The notes: generated by a model from the sequence alone, not told the origin. Shown: positions 50,745 through 59,501, numbered from the stretch's first letter. The stretch is 64,000 bases of DNA from Mesorhizobium loti (GCF_002858745.1 NZ_PJRO01000013.1:62001-126000), one strand, 5' to 3'. A program made the numbers and translations.

Positions 50745-51056
50745 ATGAAGAACGTCTTGATCCTGGCAGCGGTGTTGTTGCCCCTCGCCGCCTGTTCGCA
50801 GACGGAAAAGGGCGCTGCGATCGGCGGACTGGGTGGCGCGGCGGTGGGTGCCGCTGTTGCGGGCAACCCGGTCGAAGGCGCCGTCATCGGCGGCGCTGTC
50901 GGCACGGTAGCCGGCGCCCTGATCGGCAACGCCAGCGAGCGCGGCAAATGCCGTTACCGCGACCGCTACGGACGCGTCTTCGTTGACCGCTGTCCGGATC
51001 GTGGCGGCCGCTACTACAACGACGATCCCGACTATCGCTCTCGCCCCGGCTACTGA
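50745..51056 (+). CDS. Glycine-zipper lipoprotein
   Basis: A 103-residue outer-membrane-type lipoprotein. The lipobox LPLAACSQ gives Cys17 as the lipidated residue. Residues about 24-65 are a glycine-zipper (GAAIGGLGGAAVGAAVAG and similar GxxxG repeats) of the 17-kDa-antigen/OmpA-like-TM type, followed by a Tyr/Arg/Asp-rich basic tail with two Cys. AAGGAACGATC precedes the ATG at 50745. Function is unknown; relatives associate with the cell envelope. Confidence 0.85.
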   Translation: MKNVLILAAVLLPLAACSQTEKGAAIGGLGGAAVGAAVAGNPVEGAVIGGAVGTVAGALIGNASERGKCRYRDRYGRVFVDRCPDRGGRYYNDDPDYRSRPGY

Positions 51057-51188
51057 CGGGCGATTGCAAGCGGCGCCTGAAGCGATGGTCGCGACGCATC
51101 TTGTCGCGGCCGTCTGTTGCTAGCCGCCGCTTCCCATTCTATGCCCAGCTAGTCCGCCGGGACGGACGCTTTTTAGGATGGGCTTGTC

Positions 51189-52094
51189 ATGATCGTGCGG
51201 CCGAAACCGGGGCTCTGGCAGCTCTTCTTCATCATGCGCGGGTCGATCGTACCGCGAATTCTACCGCAGATCCTCGGTTTTGCCGCTTATGCGGCTGCCG
51301 TGGTCGCGCTGGTAAGATATCTTGGCGTTGACCTTAGCGGCTTCACCATCGCCCCCTTCGGCCTGCTGGGCGTGACGCTGTCGATCTATCTCGGCTTCCG
51401 CAACAACGCCGCCTATGACCGTTGGTGGGAAGCACGCAAGCTGTGGGGACAGCTGGTCTATGATGTGCGCAATCTCGCCCGTGCCGCCACCGGCCTGATT
51501 TCACCGCGAGAAGAACAACGTTCGCTGCTCATGGACGTGCTGGCCTTCTGCCATCTGCTGCGCGGACAAGTGCGCCGGATCGACAGCGCCGCCGATGCCC
51601 GACCTTTCATCGGCGAAGCTGCCGACAACCTCACCGCCTTTGCCAATCGGCCGGACGAAATGGTGCGGCGCATGGGCAAGCGGGTGGCAACCTTGCGTGA
51701 AAGCGGCGCTATCGACAGCATCGGCTATCGTATCCTCGACGAGCGTCTGTCGGCGATCGCCGCCATGCAGGCCGGTTGCGAACGCATCGCCGGCACGCCA
51801 CTGCCTTTCGCCTACACCTTGCTGCTGCACAGGACAGCCTACATCGTCTGTCTGCTCCTGCCCTTTGGGCTTGCGGCGACTGCCGGCTGGGTGACGCCGC
51901 TTTTCACTGCGCTGATTGCTTACACCTTCTTCGGGCTCGACGCCTTGTCGGAAGAACTGGAAGACCCGTTCGGCACGGAGGCTAACGACCTTGCGCTCGA
52001 CGCGCTTTGCCGGGTCTGCGAAGTGTCGGTGTTCGAGGCGCTTGGCGAACCCGCGCCGCCGATGCTGGAGGCGGAGGACTTCTTCTACTCCTGA
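51189..52094 (+). CDS. Bestrophin-like membrane protein (RFP-TM family)
   Basis: A 301-residue protein of the bestrophin/UPF0187 family. The signature YLGFRNNAAYDRWWEARKLW is at residues 73-92, with helices at about 25-45, 52-72, 215-232 and 238-258. Bacterial relatives form pentameric cation or anion channels, so passive ion transport is likely by family; the ion cannot be told. The ATG at 51189 follows a weak ribosome site. It converges on the GGDEF-EAL gene, with family A repeat copy 4 between them. Confidence 0.88.
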   Translation: MIVRPKPGLWQLFFIMRGSIVPRILPQILGFAAYAAAVVALVRYLGVDLSGFTIAPFGLLGVTLSIYLGFRNNAAYDRWWEARKLWGQLVYDVRNLARAATGLISPREEQRSLLMDVLAFCHLLRGQVRRIDSAADARPFIGEAADNLTAFANRPDEMVRRMGKRVATLRESGAIDSIGYRILDERLSAIAAMQAGCERIAGTPLPFAYTLLLHRTAYIVCLLLPFGLAATAGWVTPLFTALIAYTFFGLDALSEELEDPFGTEANDLALDALCRVCEVSVFEALGEPAPPMLEAEDFFYS

Positions 52095-52132
52095 GGTCCC
52101 CGAACTATGCGTTTCTCCTGGAATTGCTCCTA

Positions 52133-52234
52133 GAGCGTTTCCGCTTTTTTCGGAAACGCGGAAACGCTCTAACTTCTTGTCTTTGCGTAATTCCGGACGG
52201 AAAACCGCCGCGCACTTTTCCTGGAATTTCTCCT
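52133..52234 (+). repeat. Intergenic repeat, family A (copy 4)
   Basis: Hairpin region GAGCGTTTCCGC...GGAAACGCTC, partly duplicated (CGGAAACGCGGAAACGCTCT), then TTCTTGTCTTTGCGTAATTCC and the CTGGAATTTCTCCT tail. A fragment of another copy's tail (CTCCTGGAATTGCTCCT) lies just before it at about 52116-52132, so this is a composite. Its right end overlaps the GGDEF-EAL stop codon. Confidence 0.8.
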
Positions 52235-54770
52235 AGGCGACCTTGCTTTCGTCACCACGATAGCTGTCGATGATACGCAAGGCACCGTCGCTGTCGACCG
52301 GCGGGCTGAACAGGAAACCCTGGATTTCACCGCAACGTTCCTGCCTGAGCAGTTCAAGCTGCGCGCCCGTCTCGACGCCCTCGGCAGTGGTATCGATGCC
52401 GAGATTGGCACCCAGGCCAATGATGGCCCTGACGATCGCCATGGATTCGCGGCTGGAACCGATGTCACGGATGAACGAACGGTCGATCTTCAACCGGCTG
52501 AATGGGAAGCGCCTGAGATAGCTCATGCTGGAATAGCCTGTGCCGAAATCGTCAAGCGCCACACGCACGCCGGCATCTTTCAGCCTCTCCAGCAAAGCGA
52601 GATTGGCGCCGGTATCGGCAAGAAGCACGGATTCGGTGATTTCGATCTCCAGGCGCGATGGATCGAGACCGGATGCAGCGATTGCCTGGTTGACCGTCTC
52701 GGCGAAGCGGCCCTGGCGAAACTGCACCGCGGAGGCGTTCACCGCAATGATGAGATCCTGCGGCCAGGCGGCCGCGCGCCGGCAGGCTTCCTCCAGCACC
52801 CAGCGGCCGATGGCATCGATCATGCCGGTTTCCTCGGCAAGCGGGATGAATTCCGCCGGAGACACCATGCCGCGTCGTGGGTTTCGCCAACGAACCAGCG
52901 CCTCGAAGCCACGCAAGTCACCGCTGCGCAGGGAAATGATCGGCTGGTAATGCAGCTCCAGTTCGCGGTCGAAATCAGCAGCACGCAGTTCCAGCTCAAG
53001 CTCCCGGCGCTCCCGCATTTGGGCATCCATTTCCGGTTCGAAGAAATGGAATGTCCCTTTGCCCTCACGCTTCGAGCGATAGAGCGCGAGGTCGGCGCAT
53101 TTCAGCAGCGTACCAGCATCGCGCGCATCAACAGGCGCAATGGCAGCGCCGAGGCTGGCCCCGATGGAAAGCTTATGCCCGTCATAGCCATGCGGCTGCG
53201 CGATCGCCTGGATGATCCGCCCTGCAAGCACCCGGACATCGTCCGGGCTCAGCGATCCACGCAGCAGCACCGCGAATTCGTCGCCGCCAAGCCGTGCGAC
53301 GAGATCCGTCCGACGCAGCAGCCGACGGATCCTGTCCGCTGTTTCGATCAGCAATGAATCGCCGGCGGCATGACCCAGCGTATCGTTGACTGCCTTGAAG
53401 TCATCGAGGTCGATCAGGACCAGCGCGAACGGCTGGTGGCCGGCAACCGCTGTGGCCACGGCCTCCTCGATTTCCTGCGAAAAAGTCGTGCGGTTGCCGA
53501 CACCGGTCAACGGATCATGGTGGGCGAGGAAGGAGATGCGCTCTTCCGCCCGTTTGCGCTCGGTCACATCGACGATGGTCGACAGCGTCGCTGCCTGTCC
53601 GCCGACCGTGATGGCGCGTGTGTATTCGATGACGTCGAGCTCGGCTCCGGATGCCGTGCGATGGCGCGCGAAACGTTCGCCGGCGGAGCCGATGCGCGCC
53701 ACGGAATTCGGCTCGAGATTGCGAATGTCCAGGGCGAGGAACGCGGTGCGATCATGTCCATAAAGATGAAGAGCTGCGGCGTTCGCGTTGAGAAAGACGC
53801 CGGTTGCGACCTCGCGCACATACATCGGCACCGGATTGTCGTCGAACAGCGATCGGAACAGCACCTCGCGATTGCGGATTTCCCGCACGTCGGTCAGCGT
53901 CACCGCTAGCAGCCCGTCAGTCTCGGCAACACCAACCTGCAGCGAAACGGCTTCGCCGGCGAGCTCGTATTCGAGTTCGAGCGAAGCTGCGGCAAAACCT
54001 TGCGCTCGGTTGCGGCTGTGCTGGTCGAGCAAGCGTGCCAGGCGCTCCGCCGCACCAACCTCCGACAACAGGCGGAACCGCATATTTTCCGCCGACGCGC
54101 CCAGCATCCGCGCGGCGGCATTGTTTATGCTGAGCACCTGGTAGTCGCGCGGCGCGGCGCCGACGCCGTCAAGCGGGCTGAGCGCCAGGATGCCTTCATC
54201 AGTCGAATTGATGAGCAGACGGGCAAGATCGACCTGGCTTTTGCGCGGCCTTGCGAACACCAGGAAGTACTCGCCTGGCCAGCGGCAGGACAGTGGCAGT
54301 GCCAGCACCTCCATGGTCGACACCATGCCGTCGATAATCGATCGGCAGAGCGTCAAATATGGGCGGGCAGCCAGACGCGCAAAATCGATGGCGTCTGTCA
54401 CCGCACGCCATACGGCAAACGGCAGAGCGGAAAGAGAGACCGAGGTTTCCGCGATATCGGCCAGACCACAGAAGCGCGCGCCAGCGCGCAGGATAAAACC
54501 CTCGCGGCCCTCCGAAAGCCGCACCACTGCCAGTTCATCGGCAAAACGGCCGACGCTGCCAAGCGCCAGTTCCTCGTAGGGCGGAAGAGCGCCATCGATG
54601 CATGCCGCCTGCCAGCGGCGCAACATCAGCCGCACATCTTCGAATTCGGTGTCGATCCGGAATACGCGATCGGACTGTCCCGACGGAGTTTGCTCGACCG
54701 GCTTTTGCTGCCTCGCAAGCTCATCCAGTTCTTTGACCCGCACTGCAATCGACATCATCCAGCCCGCCAT
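52233..54770 (-). CDS. PAS-like, GGDEF and EAL domain bifunctional c-di-GMP protein
   Basis: An 845-residue signalling protein. The first 240 residues hold a PAS-like/DUF family sensor, then a second PAS region (about 255-390: RSLFDDNPVPMYVREVATGV), a GGDEF domain with ARLGGDEFAVLL and an intact RxxD inhibitory site (RRTD), and a complete EAL domain (FEALVRWRNP, ITESVLL, DDFGTGYSS, KIDRSFI, TAEGVET). Both catalytic domains look active, so it may be switchable. The start is uncertain; ATG 54770 is used, with 54755 as an alternative. It is soluble. A Pho-box-like site lies 180 bp upstream. Confidence 0.9.
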   Translation of the reverse strand: MAGWMMSIAVRVKELDELARQQKPVEQTPSGQSDRVFRIDTEFEDVRLMLRRWQAACIDGALPPYEELALGSVGRFADELAVVRLSEGREGFILRAGARFCGLADIAETSVSLSALPFAVWRAVTDAIDFARLAARPYLTLCRSIIDGMVSTMEVLALPLSCRWPGEYFLVFARPRKSQVDLARLLINSTDEGILALSPLDGVGAAPRDYQVLSINNAAARMLGASAENMRFRLLSEVGAAERLARLLDQHSRNRAQGFAAASLELEYELAGEAVSLQVGVAETDGLLAVTLTDVREIRNREVLFRSLFDDNPVPMYVREVATGVFLNANAAALHLYGHDRTAFLALDIRNLEPNSVARIGSAGERFARHRTASGAELDVIEYTRAITVGGQAATLSTIVDVTERKRAEERISFLAHHDPLTGVGNRTTFSQEIEEAVATAVAGHQPFALVLIDLDDFKAVNDTLGHAAGDSLLIETADRIRRLLRRTDLVARLGGDEFAVLLRGSLSPDDVRVLAGRIIQAIAQPHGYDGHKLSIGASLGAAIAPVDARDAGTLLKCADLALYRSKREGKGTFHFFEPEMDAQMRERRELELELRAADFDRELELHYQPIISLRSGDLRGFEALVRWRNPRRGMVSPAEFIPLAEETGMIDAIGRWVLEEACRRAAAWPQDLIIAVNASAVQFRQGRFAETVNQAIAASGLDPSRLEIEITESVLLADTGANLALLERLKDAGVRVALDDFGTGYSSMSYLRRFPFSRLKIDRSFIRDIGSSRESMAIVRAIIGLGANLGIDTTAEGVETGAQLELLRQERCGEIQGFLFSPPVDSDGALRIIDSYRGDESKVA

Positions 54771-54949
54771 TGCCGCGACGCTTCCACGGCCCGGCCTGCG
54801 CCAGGCTTCAAGGCAGAGTCGCATCGATTTTCAGCACATGCCGAACAGAAATCGGCTCGACGTCACGGCATCTGCCCGCGCAACGTCCTTGGACAGCGCG
54901 CCATGTCGGCCACGTTAGCGGTGGCTTACTTACTGCTTACTTAAGCCGA

Positions 54950-54968
54950 ATGTCATATAAGTGTCATG
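54950..54968 (+). promoter_or_regulatory. Pho-box-like direct repeat
   Basis: TGTCATATAAGTGTCAT at 54951-54967: two TGTCAT repeats 11 bp apart with an AT-rich spacer, close to the PhoB-box consensus (CTGTCATA-A-W-C-TGTCAT). It lies 180 bp before the GGDEF-EAL start, and on the plus strand it points toward the terminator at 55057. A PhoB target is inference from the motif. Confidence 0.45.
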
Positions 54969-55056
54969 GACTTAACGGGCTTGATCGCAAATCCGCCAGC
55001 GGGTGCCCGGCGCAAGGAAATCCGACCGGGAAATAGAAATTCCCATCCTGAAACGC

Positions 55057-55086
55057 AAAACGGCGGGCCGCAGGGCCCGCCGTTTT
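55057..55086 (-). terminator. Intrinsic terminator of rpsP (bidirectional)
   Basis: AAAACGGCGGGCC / GGCCCGCCGTTTT: a 9-bp GC stem CGGCGGGCC with a four-base loop, flanked by AAAA and TTTT, so it works on both strands. It lies 22 bp after the rpsP stop. Confidence 0.9.
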
Positions 55087-55107
55087 CTTCCGCGTTGGCG
55101 GAAATAT

Positions 55108-55509
55108 TTACTCGGCGCTGGCTTCGGCTGGAGCCTCGGCCGGGGCGGCAGCGGCAGCCACGGCGGCAGCGGCGTCATCCTGGGCCTTCTTGAGCAGGGC
55201 GGCGCGTTCCTGCGCCTTCTTGCCCGGCTCGGCCTTGGTCGGGTTGCTGCGGGCTTCGCGCTTGGCGATGCCTGCTTCGTCGAAGAAGCGCAGAACGCGG
55301 TCGGTCGGCTGCGCGCCGTTGCCCAGCCAATGCTTGGCGCGGTCGGCATCGATCTTGATGCGCTCGCCATCCTTGGGCAGCAGCGGGTTCCAGGCGCCGA
55401 TCGCCTCAATAAAGCGGCCGTCGCGCGGCGAGCGCGCGTCGGCGACGACGATGTGGTAGTAAGGACGCTTCTTCGAGCCCGCACGGGCCAGTCTGATCTT
55501 CAGTGCCAT
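55108..55509 (-). CDS. rpsP: 30S ribosomal protein S16
   Basis: Small-subunit ribosomal protein, 133 residues. The conserved core is KIRLARAGSKKRPYYHIVVADARSPRDGRF (given by positions 4-33) and an Ala/Glu-rich C-terminal extension of about 40 residues common in Alphaproteobacteria. It follows the chorismate mutase gene by 59 bp and ends in a strong terminator. The usual partners rimM and trmD do not follow it here. The start is ATG 55509. Confidence 0.97.
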   Translation of the reverse strand: MALKIRLARAGSKKRPYYHIVVADARSPRDGRFIEAIGAWNPLLPKDGERIKIDADRAKHWLGNGAQPTDRVLRFFDEAGIAKREARSNPTKAEPGKKAQERAALLKKAQDDAAAAVAAAAAPAEAPAEASAE

Positions 55510-55568
55510 TTTTGTTTCTCCTAAAGTTCTGATTTCTTGTTGATCGGTTACGGCCGGGTTCGGCCCGG

Positions 55569-55886
55569 TTATGCTTGCGCCGTTTCCGCGGCGATCTGCT
55601 CGTGATGGCGGATCACTTCGCGGATGACGAAGTTCAGGAATTTCTCTGCGAAATCGGGATCGAGCTGCGCTTCCTTGGCAAGCCGGCGCAACCGCTCGAT
55701 CTGCTCGGTCTCACGCTTGGGATCAGCAGGCGGCAGACCATGCGTGGCCTTCAGCACACCAACCGCCTTGGTGCAGCGGAAGCGCTCCGCCAGCATGTGA
55801 ACGAGCGCGGCATCGATATTATCGATCGAGGCGCGATAGCCGGCGAGCTGGGTGCGGGCGGCTTCCATTGCTTTTTCTTCGCTCAT
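55569..55886 (-). CDS. Chorismate mutase (AroQ type)
   Basis: Converts chorismate to prephenate for tyrosine and phenylalanine. The 105-residue all-helical AroQ enzyme has RASIDNIDAALVHMLAERFRC (near residues 18-38), whose Arg is the active-site residue from the first helix, and an ADPKRETEQIERL block near 56-70 with another catalytic Arg. The ATG at 55886 begins the domain; an upstream in-frame start overlaps ffh. It lies 7 bp after ffh and 59 bp before rpsP. Confidence 0.93.
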   Translation of the reverse strand: MSEEKAMEAARTQLAGYRASIDNIDAALVHMLAERFRCTKAVGVLKATHGLPPADPKRETEQIERLRRLAKEAQLDPDFAEKFLNFVIREVIRHHEQIAAETAQA

Positions 55887-55893
55887 CGCCGCC

Positions 55894-57489
55894 TCACTTC
55901 TTCTTGCCGAGACCCGGCAAGCCGCCTGGACCACCGAGGCCAGGAAGCTTCAGGCCGCCCGGCAGGCCAGGCAAGCCGCCCCCGCCCAGGCCAGGGAAGC
56001 CTCCGGGCATTCCGCCTGGCAGGCCTTTGCCAAGGCCTGCGGCTTCCGCCTGCTTCTGCAAGGCTTCGATCTGCTTGGGATCCATCTTGGAAAGATCGGG
56101 CATGCCGCCCATGCCGGGCATCATGCCGCCAAGGCCCATCTTGCTGGCAAGCCCGCCCATCAGGCCGCGCATCATGCCGCCGCCTTTGCCCTTGCCGCCC
56201 ATCGCCTTCATCATGTCGGCCATGCCGCGATGCATCTTCAGGAGCTTGTTGATCTCGGCGGCATCAGTGCCGGAGCCCGCGGCGATACGCTTCTTGCGGC
56301 TGTGTTTCAAAACGTCCGGATTTGCACGCTCGGCCTTGGTCATCGACGAGATGATGGCGAGCTGACGGCCGAACATCTTGTCGTCGAGGCCGGATGCGGC
56401 CATCTGGTCCTTCATCTTGCCCATGCCGGGCATCATACCCATGATGCCGCCCATGCCGCCCATCTTCTGCATCTGGCCAAGCTGGTCGGCAAGGTCGTTC
56501 AGGTCGAACTTGCCGGACTGCATCTTTTTGGCCATCGCCGCGGCTTTTTCCGCGTCGATGGTTTCGGCGGCCTTCTCGACCAGCGAAACGATGTCACCCA
56601 TGCCGAGAATGCGGTCGGCGATGCGCTTGGGATGGAATTCCTCCAGCCCGTCCATCTTCTCGCCGGTGCCGATGAGCTTGATCGGCTTGCCGGTGACGGC
56701 GCGCATCGACAGCGCGGCGCCGCCGCGGCCGTCGCCGTCCATGCGGGTCAGCACAAGGCCGGTGATGCCGACGCGGTCGTCGAAATTCTTGGCGAGGTTG
56801 ACAGCGTCCTGACCGGTCAGCGAGTCGGCCACCAGCAGGATTTCGTGCGGAGTCGAGGCCTTCTTGATGTCGGCCATCTCGACCATCAGCGGCTCGTCGA
56901 TATGCGTGCGTCCGGCGGTGTCGAGAATGAGGATGTCGTGGCCGCCCAATTTGGCAGCCTGCACGGCGCGCTTGGCGATGTCGACCGGCGTCTGTCCGGC
57001 GATGATCGGCAGCGTCGCCACCTTGGTCTGTTCGCCGAGCTGGCGAAGCTGTTCCTGCGCGGCAGGGCGACGCGTGTCGAGCGAGGCCATGAGCACTTTC
57101 TTGCCCTGGCGTTCGGTCAATCGCTTGGCGATCTTGGCGCTGGTCGTCGTCTTGCCGGAGCCCTGCAGGCCGACCATCATGATGACGACCGGTGCCGTTG
57201 CGTTGAGATCGATGGCGACGCCTTCGGCGCCCAGCATCTCGACCAATTCGTCATGCACGATCTTGACGACCATCTGGCCGGGCTTGATCGCCTTCAGAAC
57301 CGCCGCGCCGACAGCTTTCTCACGCACCTTGTCGGTGAACGAGCGCACGACTTCCAGTGCGACGTCGGCTTCGAGCAGCGCACGGCGCACTTCGCGCAGC
57401 GCAGCCGAAACATCGGCCTCCGACAGCGCGCCGCGGCCGGTGAGGCCGTTCAGAATTGAGCCAAGTCGCTCTTGCAGCGATTCGAACAT
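55894..57489 (-). CDS. ffh: Signal recognition particle protein Ffh
   Basis: GTPase that with 4.5S RNA targets nascent membrane proteins, 531 residues. The N domain (1-90) is followed by the G domain with GLQGSGKTTTSAKIAKRL (near 107-124), DTAGRTHID and TRMDGDGRGGAAL; the closing loop is GTGEKMDGLEEFHPKRIADR. The C-terminal M domain (about 300-480) is Met-rich, and the tail (480-531) consists of Gly/Leu/Pro/Met repeats (GLPGGMPGGFPGLGGGG). Some Gly-Met repeats are longer than usual. The start is ATG 57489. Confidence 0.97.
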   Translation of the reverse strand: MFESLQERLGSILNGLTGRGALSEADVSAALREVRRALLEADVALEVVRSFTDKVREKAVGAAVLKAIKPGQMVVKIVHDELVEMLGAEGVAIDLNATAPVVIMMVGLQGSGKTTTSAKIAKRLTERQGKKVLMASLDTRRPAAQEQLRQLGEQTKVATLPIIAGQTPVDIAKRAVQAAKLGGHDILILDTAGRTHIDEPLMVEMADIKKASTPHEILLVADSLTGQDAVNLAKNFDDRVGITGLVLTRMDGDGRGGAALSMRAVTGKPIKLIGTGEKMDGLEEFHPKRIADRILGMGDIVSLVEKAAETIDAEKAAAMAKKMQSGKFDLNDLADQLGQMQKMGGMGGIMGMMPGMGKMKDQMAASGLDDKMFGRQLAIISSMTKAERANPDVLKHSRKKRIAAGSGTDAAEINKLLKMHRGMADMMKAMGGKGKGGGMMRGLMGGLASKMGLGGMMPGMGGMPDLSKMDPKQIEALQKQAEAAGLGKGLPGGMPGGFPGLGGGGLPGLPGGLKLPGLGGPGGLPGLGKKK

Positions 57490-57562
57490 GCTTCTTCCTT
57501 CGATCCCGGATGGTCAGACCCGAGAGGTAATACGTCCGTATCGATCATCCAAGCAAAGCCCA

Positions 57563-57602
57563 AAACCAAAAAGCACCCGGGGGCGCACAGCGCTGCCGGG
57601 TG
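57563..57602 (-). terminator. Probable terminator of the CPBP protease gene
   Basis: Inverted repeat CACCCGG / CCGGGTG with a 15-base loop, followed on the minus strand by CTTTTTGGTTTTGGG. It lies 152 bp after the CPBP stop, just upstream of ffh. The rest of the 265-bp gap shows nothing else. Confidence 0.55.
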
Positions 57603-57754
57603 TTGGCCTCCGGGATCCGTCTGAAGCGCATCTTGCAACGCTTGCTATGTCCCGGTCGGCTTCGCGAAGATGATCGTCGCGGAAGTTGGCGGCGTTTGAC
57701 AGGAAAAATGGCCGAGAGTCAAGGGAAACGGCGGAAATCGGCGTTTTCGACCAT

Positions 57755-58696
57755 TCAGCCTCGATCTGGTACCACCCTGAGCGGCGAGCGCCGATGCAAA
57801 AGAAGCAGGGCGGTCAACAGGCTGGACGCGATACCGATGCCGGCGATCAGGATCACATCGATGCCAGCCCAGCCGGCGCCTTCCAGCGACCGCGCCTCGA
57901 ACAGCGCGAAACTGGAAAGATTGGCCTGATGCGAAATCAACAGGAAACCGAACAGGTTGTTGCCGAGATGCGCGCCGAAGGCAGCACCGAGATTCCCGGT
58001 CGAATAGACAAGCATCATCAGGACCACCGCGAAGGCACCGATGGAGATCAGCCCAGCGGCATTCATCGCGGGTGCGGAACTTCCGCTCCAGTGCAGGGTG
58101 GTGAAGACCAGCGTCGGCAGCAGCGCCCACACCAGCGGGCTGCGGAAACGCCTGGCCAGCCCGCGCGGCAGATAGCCGCGAAACAGAAGCTCTTCCGAGG
58201 ACGTCTGGACGAAACCCAGCAGCGCCACCGGCACCAATGCCAGCAGCCAGGCGGCGAAGCCTATCGAGCCACGCTGGATGACGGGATCGATCAGATACAA
58301 CAACACCTCGGAAAAGATCGAGGTGAGGATGACGGCAGCAAATCCCTTGAGCAGATCGGATCGGGAAATCCGATGGCTGTTGCCGAAAAGTGTGGAGAGT
58401 GGCTCGCGGTGGATCCACCGCATCACCAGCCATGCACCGGCCCAGATACCGCAGAATGTGAGGAGCGCTGTCAGCACGCCGATGGGCGAGGTGAGGAAAG
58501 CTTCCATTCCATAGCCATCCGGCCGCAACGAAGCAGGCACGAGCGCGACGACACCCCAGCCAATCCGCACCATAGCAAAGGTCGATAGCGTCCAGACAAG
58601 CACGATGACAACAGTGCCCAGCAGGAGACGCAACAGCGTCGTCTTGCCATTCTGGCTCGAATGATAGCGCTCGAAAGCTGTCAGCTCGGTGGCCAT
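57755..58696 (-). CDS. CPBP family intramembrane protease
   Basis: A 313-residue membrane protein with eight hydrophobic segments. The CPBP (Abi, Rce1-like) motifs are SSEELLFRGYLPRGL (near residues 170-184, the E-E-x-x-x-R pair), FTTLHWSG (near 200-207) and AHLGNNLFG (near 249-257) carrying the metal His. Both catalytic motifs look intact. The ATG at 58696 begins the family match; in-frame sequence upstream is repeat-derived. Substrate unknown; relatives act in bacteriocin immunity or prenylation. Repeat copy A5 lies upstream. Confidence 0.9.
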   Translation of the reverse strand: MATELTAFERYHSSQNGKTTLLRLLLGTVVIVLVWTLSTFAMVRIGWGVVALVPASLRPDGYGMEAFLTSPIGVLTALLTFCGIWAGAWLVMRWIHREPLSTLFGNSHRISRSDLLKGFAAVILTSIFSEVLLYLIDPVIQRGSIGFAAWLLALVPVALLGFVQTSSEELLFRGYLPRGLARRFRSPLVWALLPTLVFTTLHWSGSSAPAMNAAGLISIGAFAVVLMMLVYSTGNLGAAFGAHLGNNLFGFLLISHQANLSSFALFEARSLEGAGWAGIDVILIAGIGIASSLLTALLLLHRRSPLRVVPDRG

Positions 58697-58740
58697 GCGG
58701 GTTCTCTCGATTGACCCGCGTGATCGGGCATCGCCATGAC

Positions 58741-58834
58741 TGGAGCGTTTCCGCTTCTCGCGGAAACACTCCAACTCTTTGTTTCCACGCAATTCCAGAC
58801 GCAAAACCGCTGCGCACTTTTGCTGGAATTGCTA
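58741..58834 (+). repeat. Intergenic repeat, family A (copy 5)
   Basis: Hairpin GGAGCGTTTCCGC...GCGGAAACACTCC, then AACTCTTTGTTTCCACGCAA and TGCGCACTTTTGCTGGAATT. Unlike the other copies it lies upstream of a gene (the CPBP start, minus strand) and points away from it. Confidence 0.8.
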
Positions 58835-58904
58835 TAGGCGATGCTCGAAAACCTCGCAATTACGCTGCGAAGGTTAGATTAAGTTTGTTGGTGGCCTGAA
58901 GACA

Positions 58905-59501
58905 CTAGTCCCCGACATAGACGATATGCCGCGATGACGGGCTGACGATCACCGGCTCACCGTTCACATAGGCATAACGATAGTCGTAGCCGGGAACTTC
59001 GCGTAGCACGACTGAATCGGGCAACACGACGCCGGTCCGAACCTCATCCTGGATGTAGATCGGATCGATCGCGTTCGTTCTGACATAGCTGCGCACTTCC
59101 ATCGGCGGTACCGGCGCGTCGATGTCGTCGTCCTGGACAATCGAACCCGTCGACACGTCATCATCCGCAACGATGCCCGGTGTCTCGATCACGGTCACGC
59201 CTGAATCGACCGGCCGCTCTGCAAGCACCACGCGCCCGCCGGAGAATTCGCTGGTCACGTAGTCCGAGTTGACCCAGGCCTGGTTACCGGCATTGCCGAC
59301 GGCACACCATTTCGAACCTTGCAGGCAGCCATCCAGCACTGCGGTTTGTCCTGCCGCCAGCACACCAACCACAGGATAGCGCGAACCAGGCCCGGCGCGC
59401 ATATTGAGATCTCTGTCGGCCGATACGAGCGTATCCGCCCATGCCGAGCCTGACATGGCAACAAATGTTCCCGCGATCGCGGGCAACAGCAATGTCCTCA
59501 T
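58905..59501 (-). CDS. SH3-domain plus DUF1236 exported protein
   Basis: A 198-residue periplasmic protein. A signal peptide (MRTLLLPAIAGTFVAMSGSA, cleavage near residue 22) precedes a bacterial SH3 domain (about 27-85: NMRAGPGSRYPVVGVLAAGQ, KWCAVGNAGNQAWVNSDYV) and an acidic middle. The C-terminal 70 residues are a DUF1236 domain (VPGYDYRYAYVNGEPVIVSP, near 165-184). This pairing is common in Mesorhizobium. SH3_3 domains bind cell-wall material by family; the exact role is unknown. The start is ATG 59501. Confidence 0.9.
   Translation of the reverse strand: MRTLLLPAIAGTFVAMSGSAWADTLVSADRDLNMRAGPGSRYPVVGVLAAGQTAVLDGCLQGSKWCAVGNAGNQAWVNSDYVTSEFSGGRVVLAERPVDSGVTVIETPGIVADDDVSTGSIVQDDDIDAPVPPMEVRSYVRTNAIDPIYIQDEVRTGVVLPDSVVLREVPGYDYRYAYVNGEPVIVSPSSRHIVYVGD

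Larger units (their letters stand above)
54771..55107. other. 337-bp gap between GGDEF-EAL and rpsP: regulatory region, no gene seen
   Basis: No credible protein gene in any frame. It holds a 9-bp direct repeat GCTTACTTA (54924-54932 and 54935-54943, an 11-bp period), a Pho-box-like pair of TGTCAT at 54951 and 54962 with the same 11-bp period, and the bidirectional terminator at 55057-55086. The part between 54985 and 55090 could encode a plus-strand small RNA of about 100 bases; this is a guess from layout. Confidence 0.5.

Noticed and set aside
57490..57754. A 4.5S RNA (ffs) gene near ffh
   Set aside because: The 265-bp gap holds a terminator hairpin but not the conserved long ffs stem or tetraloop.
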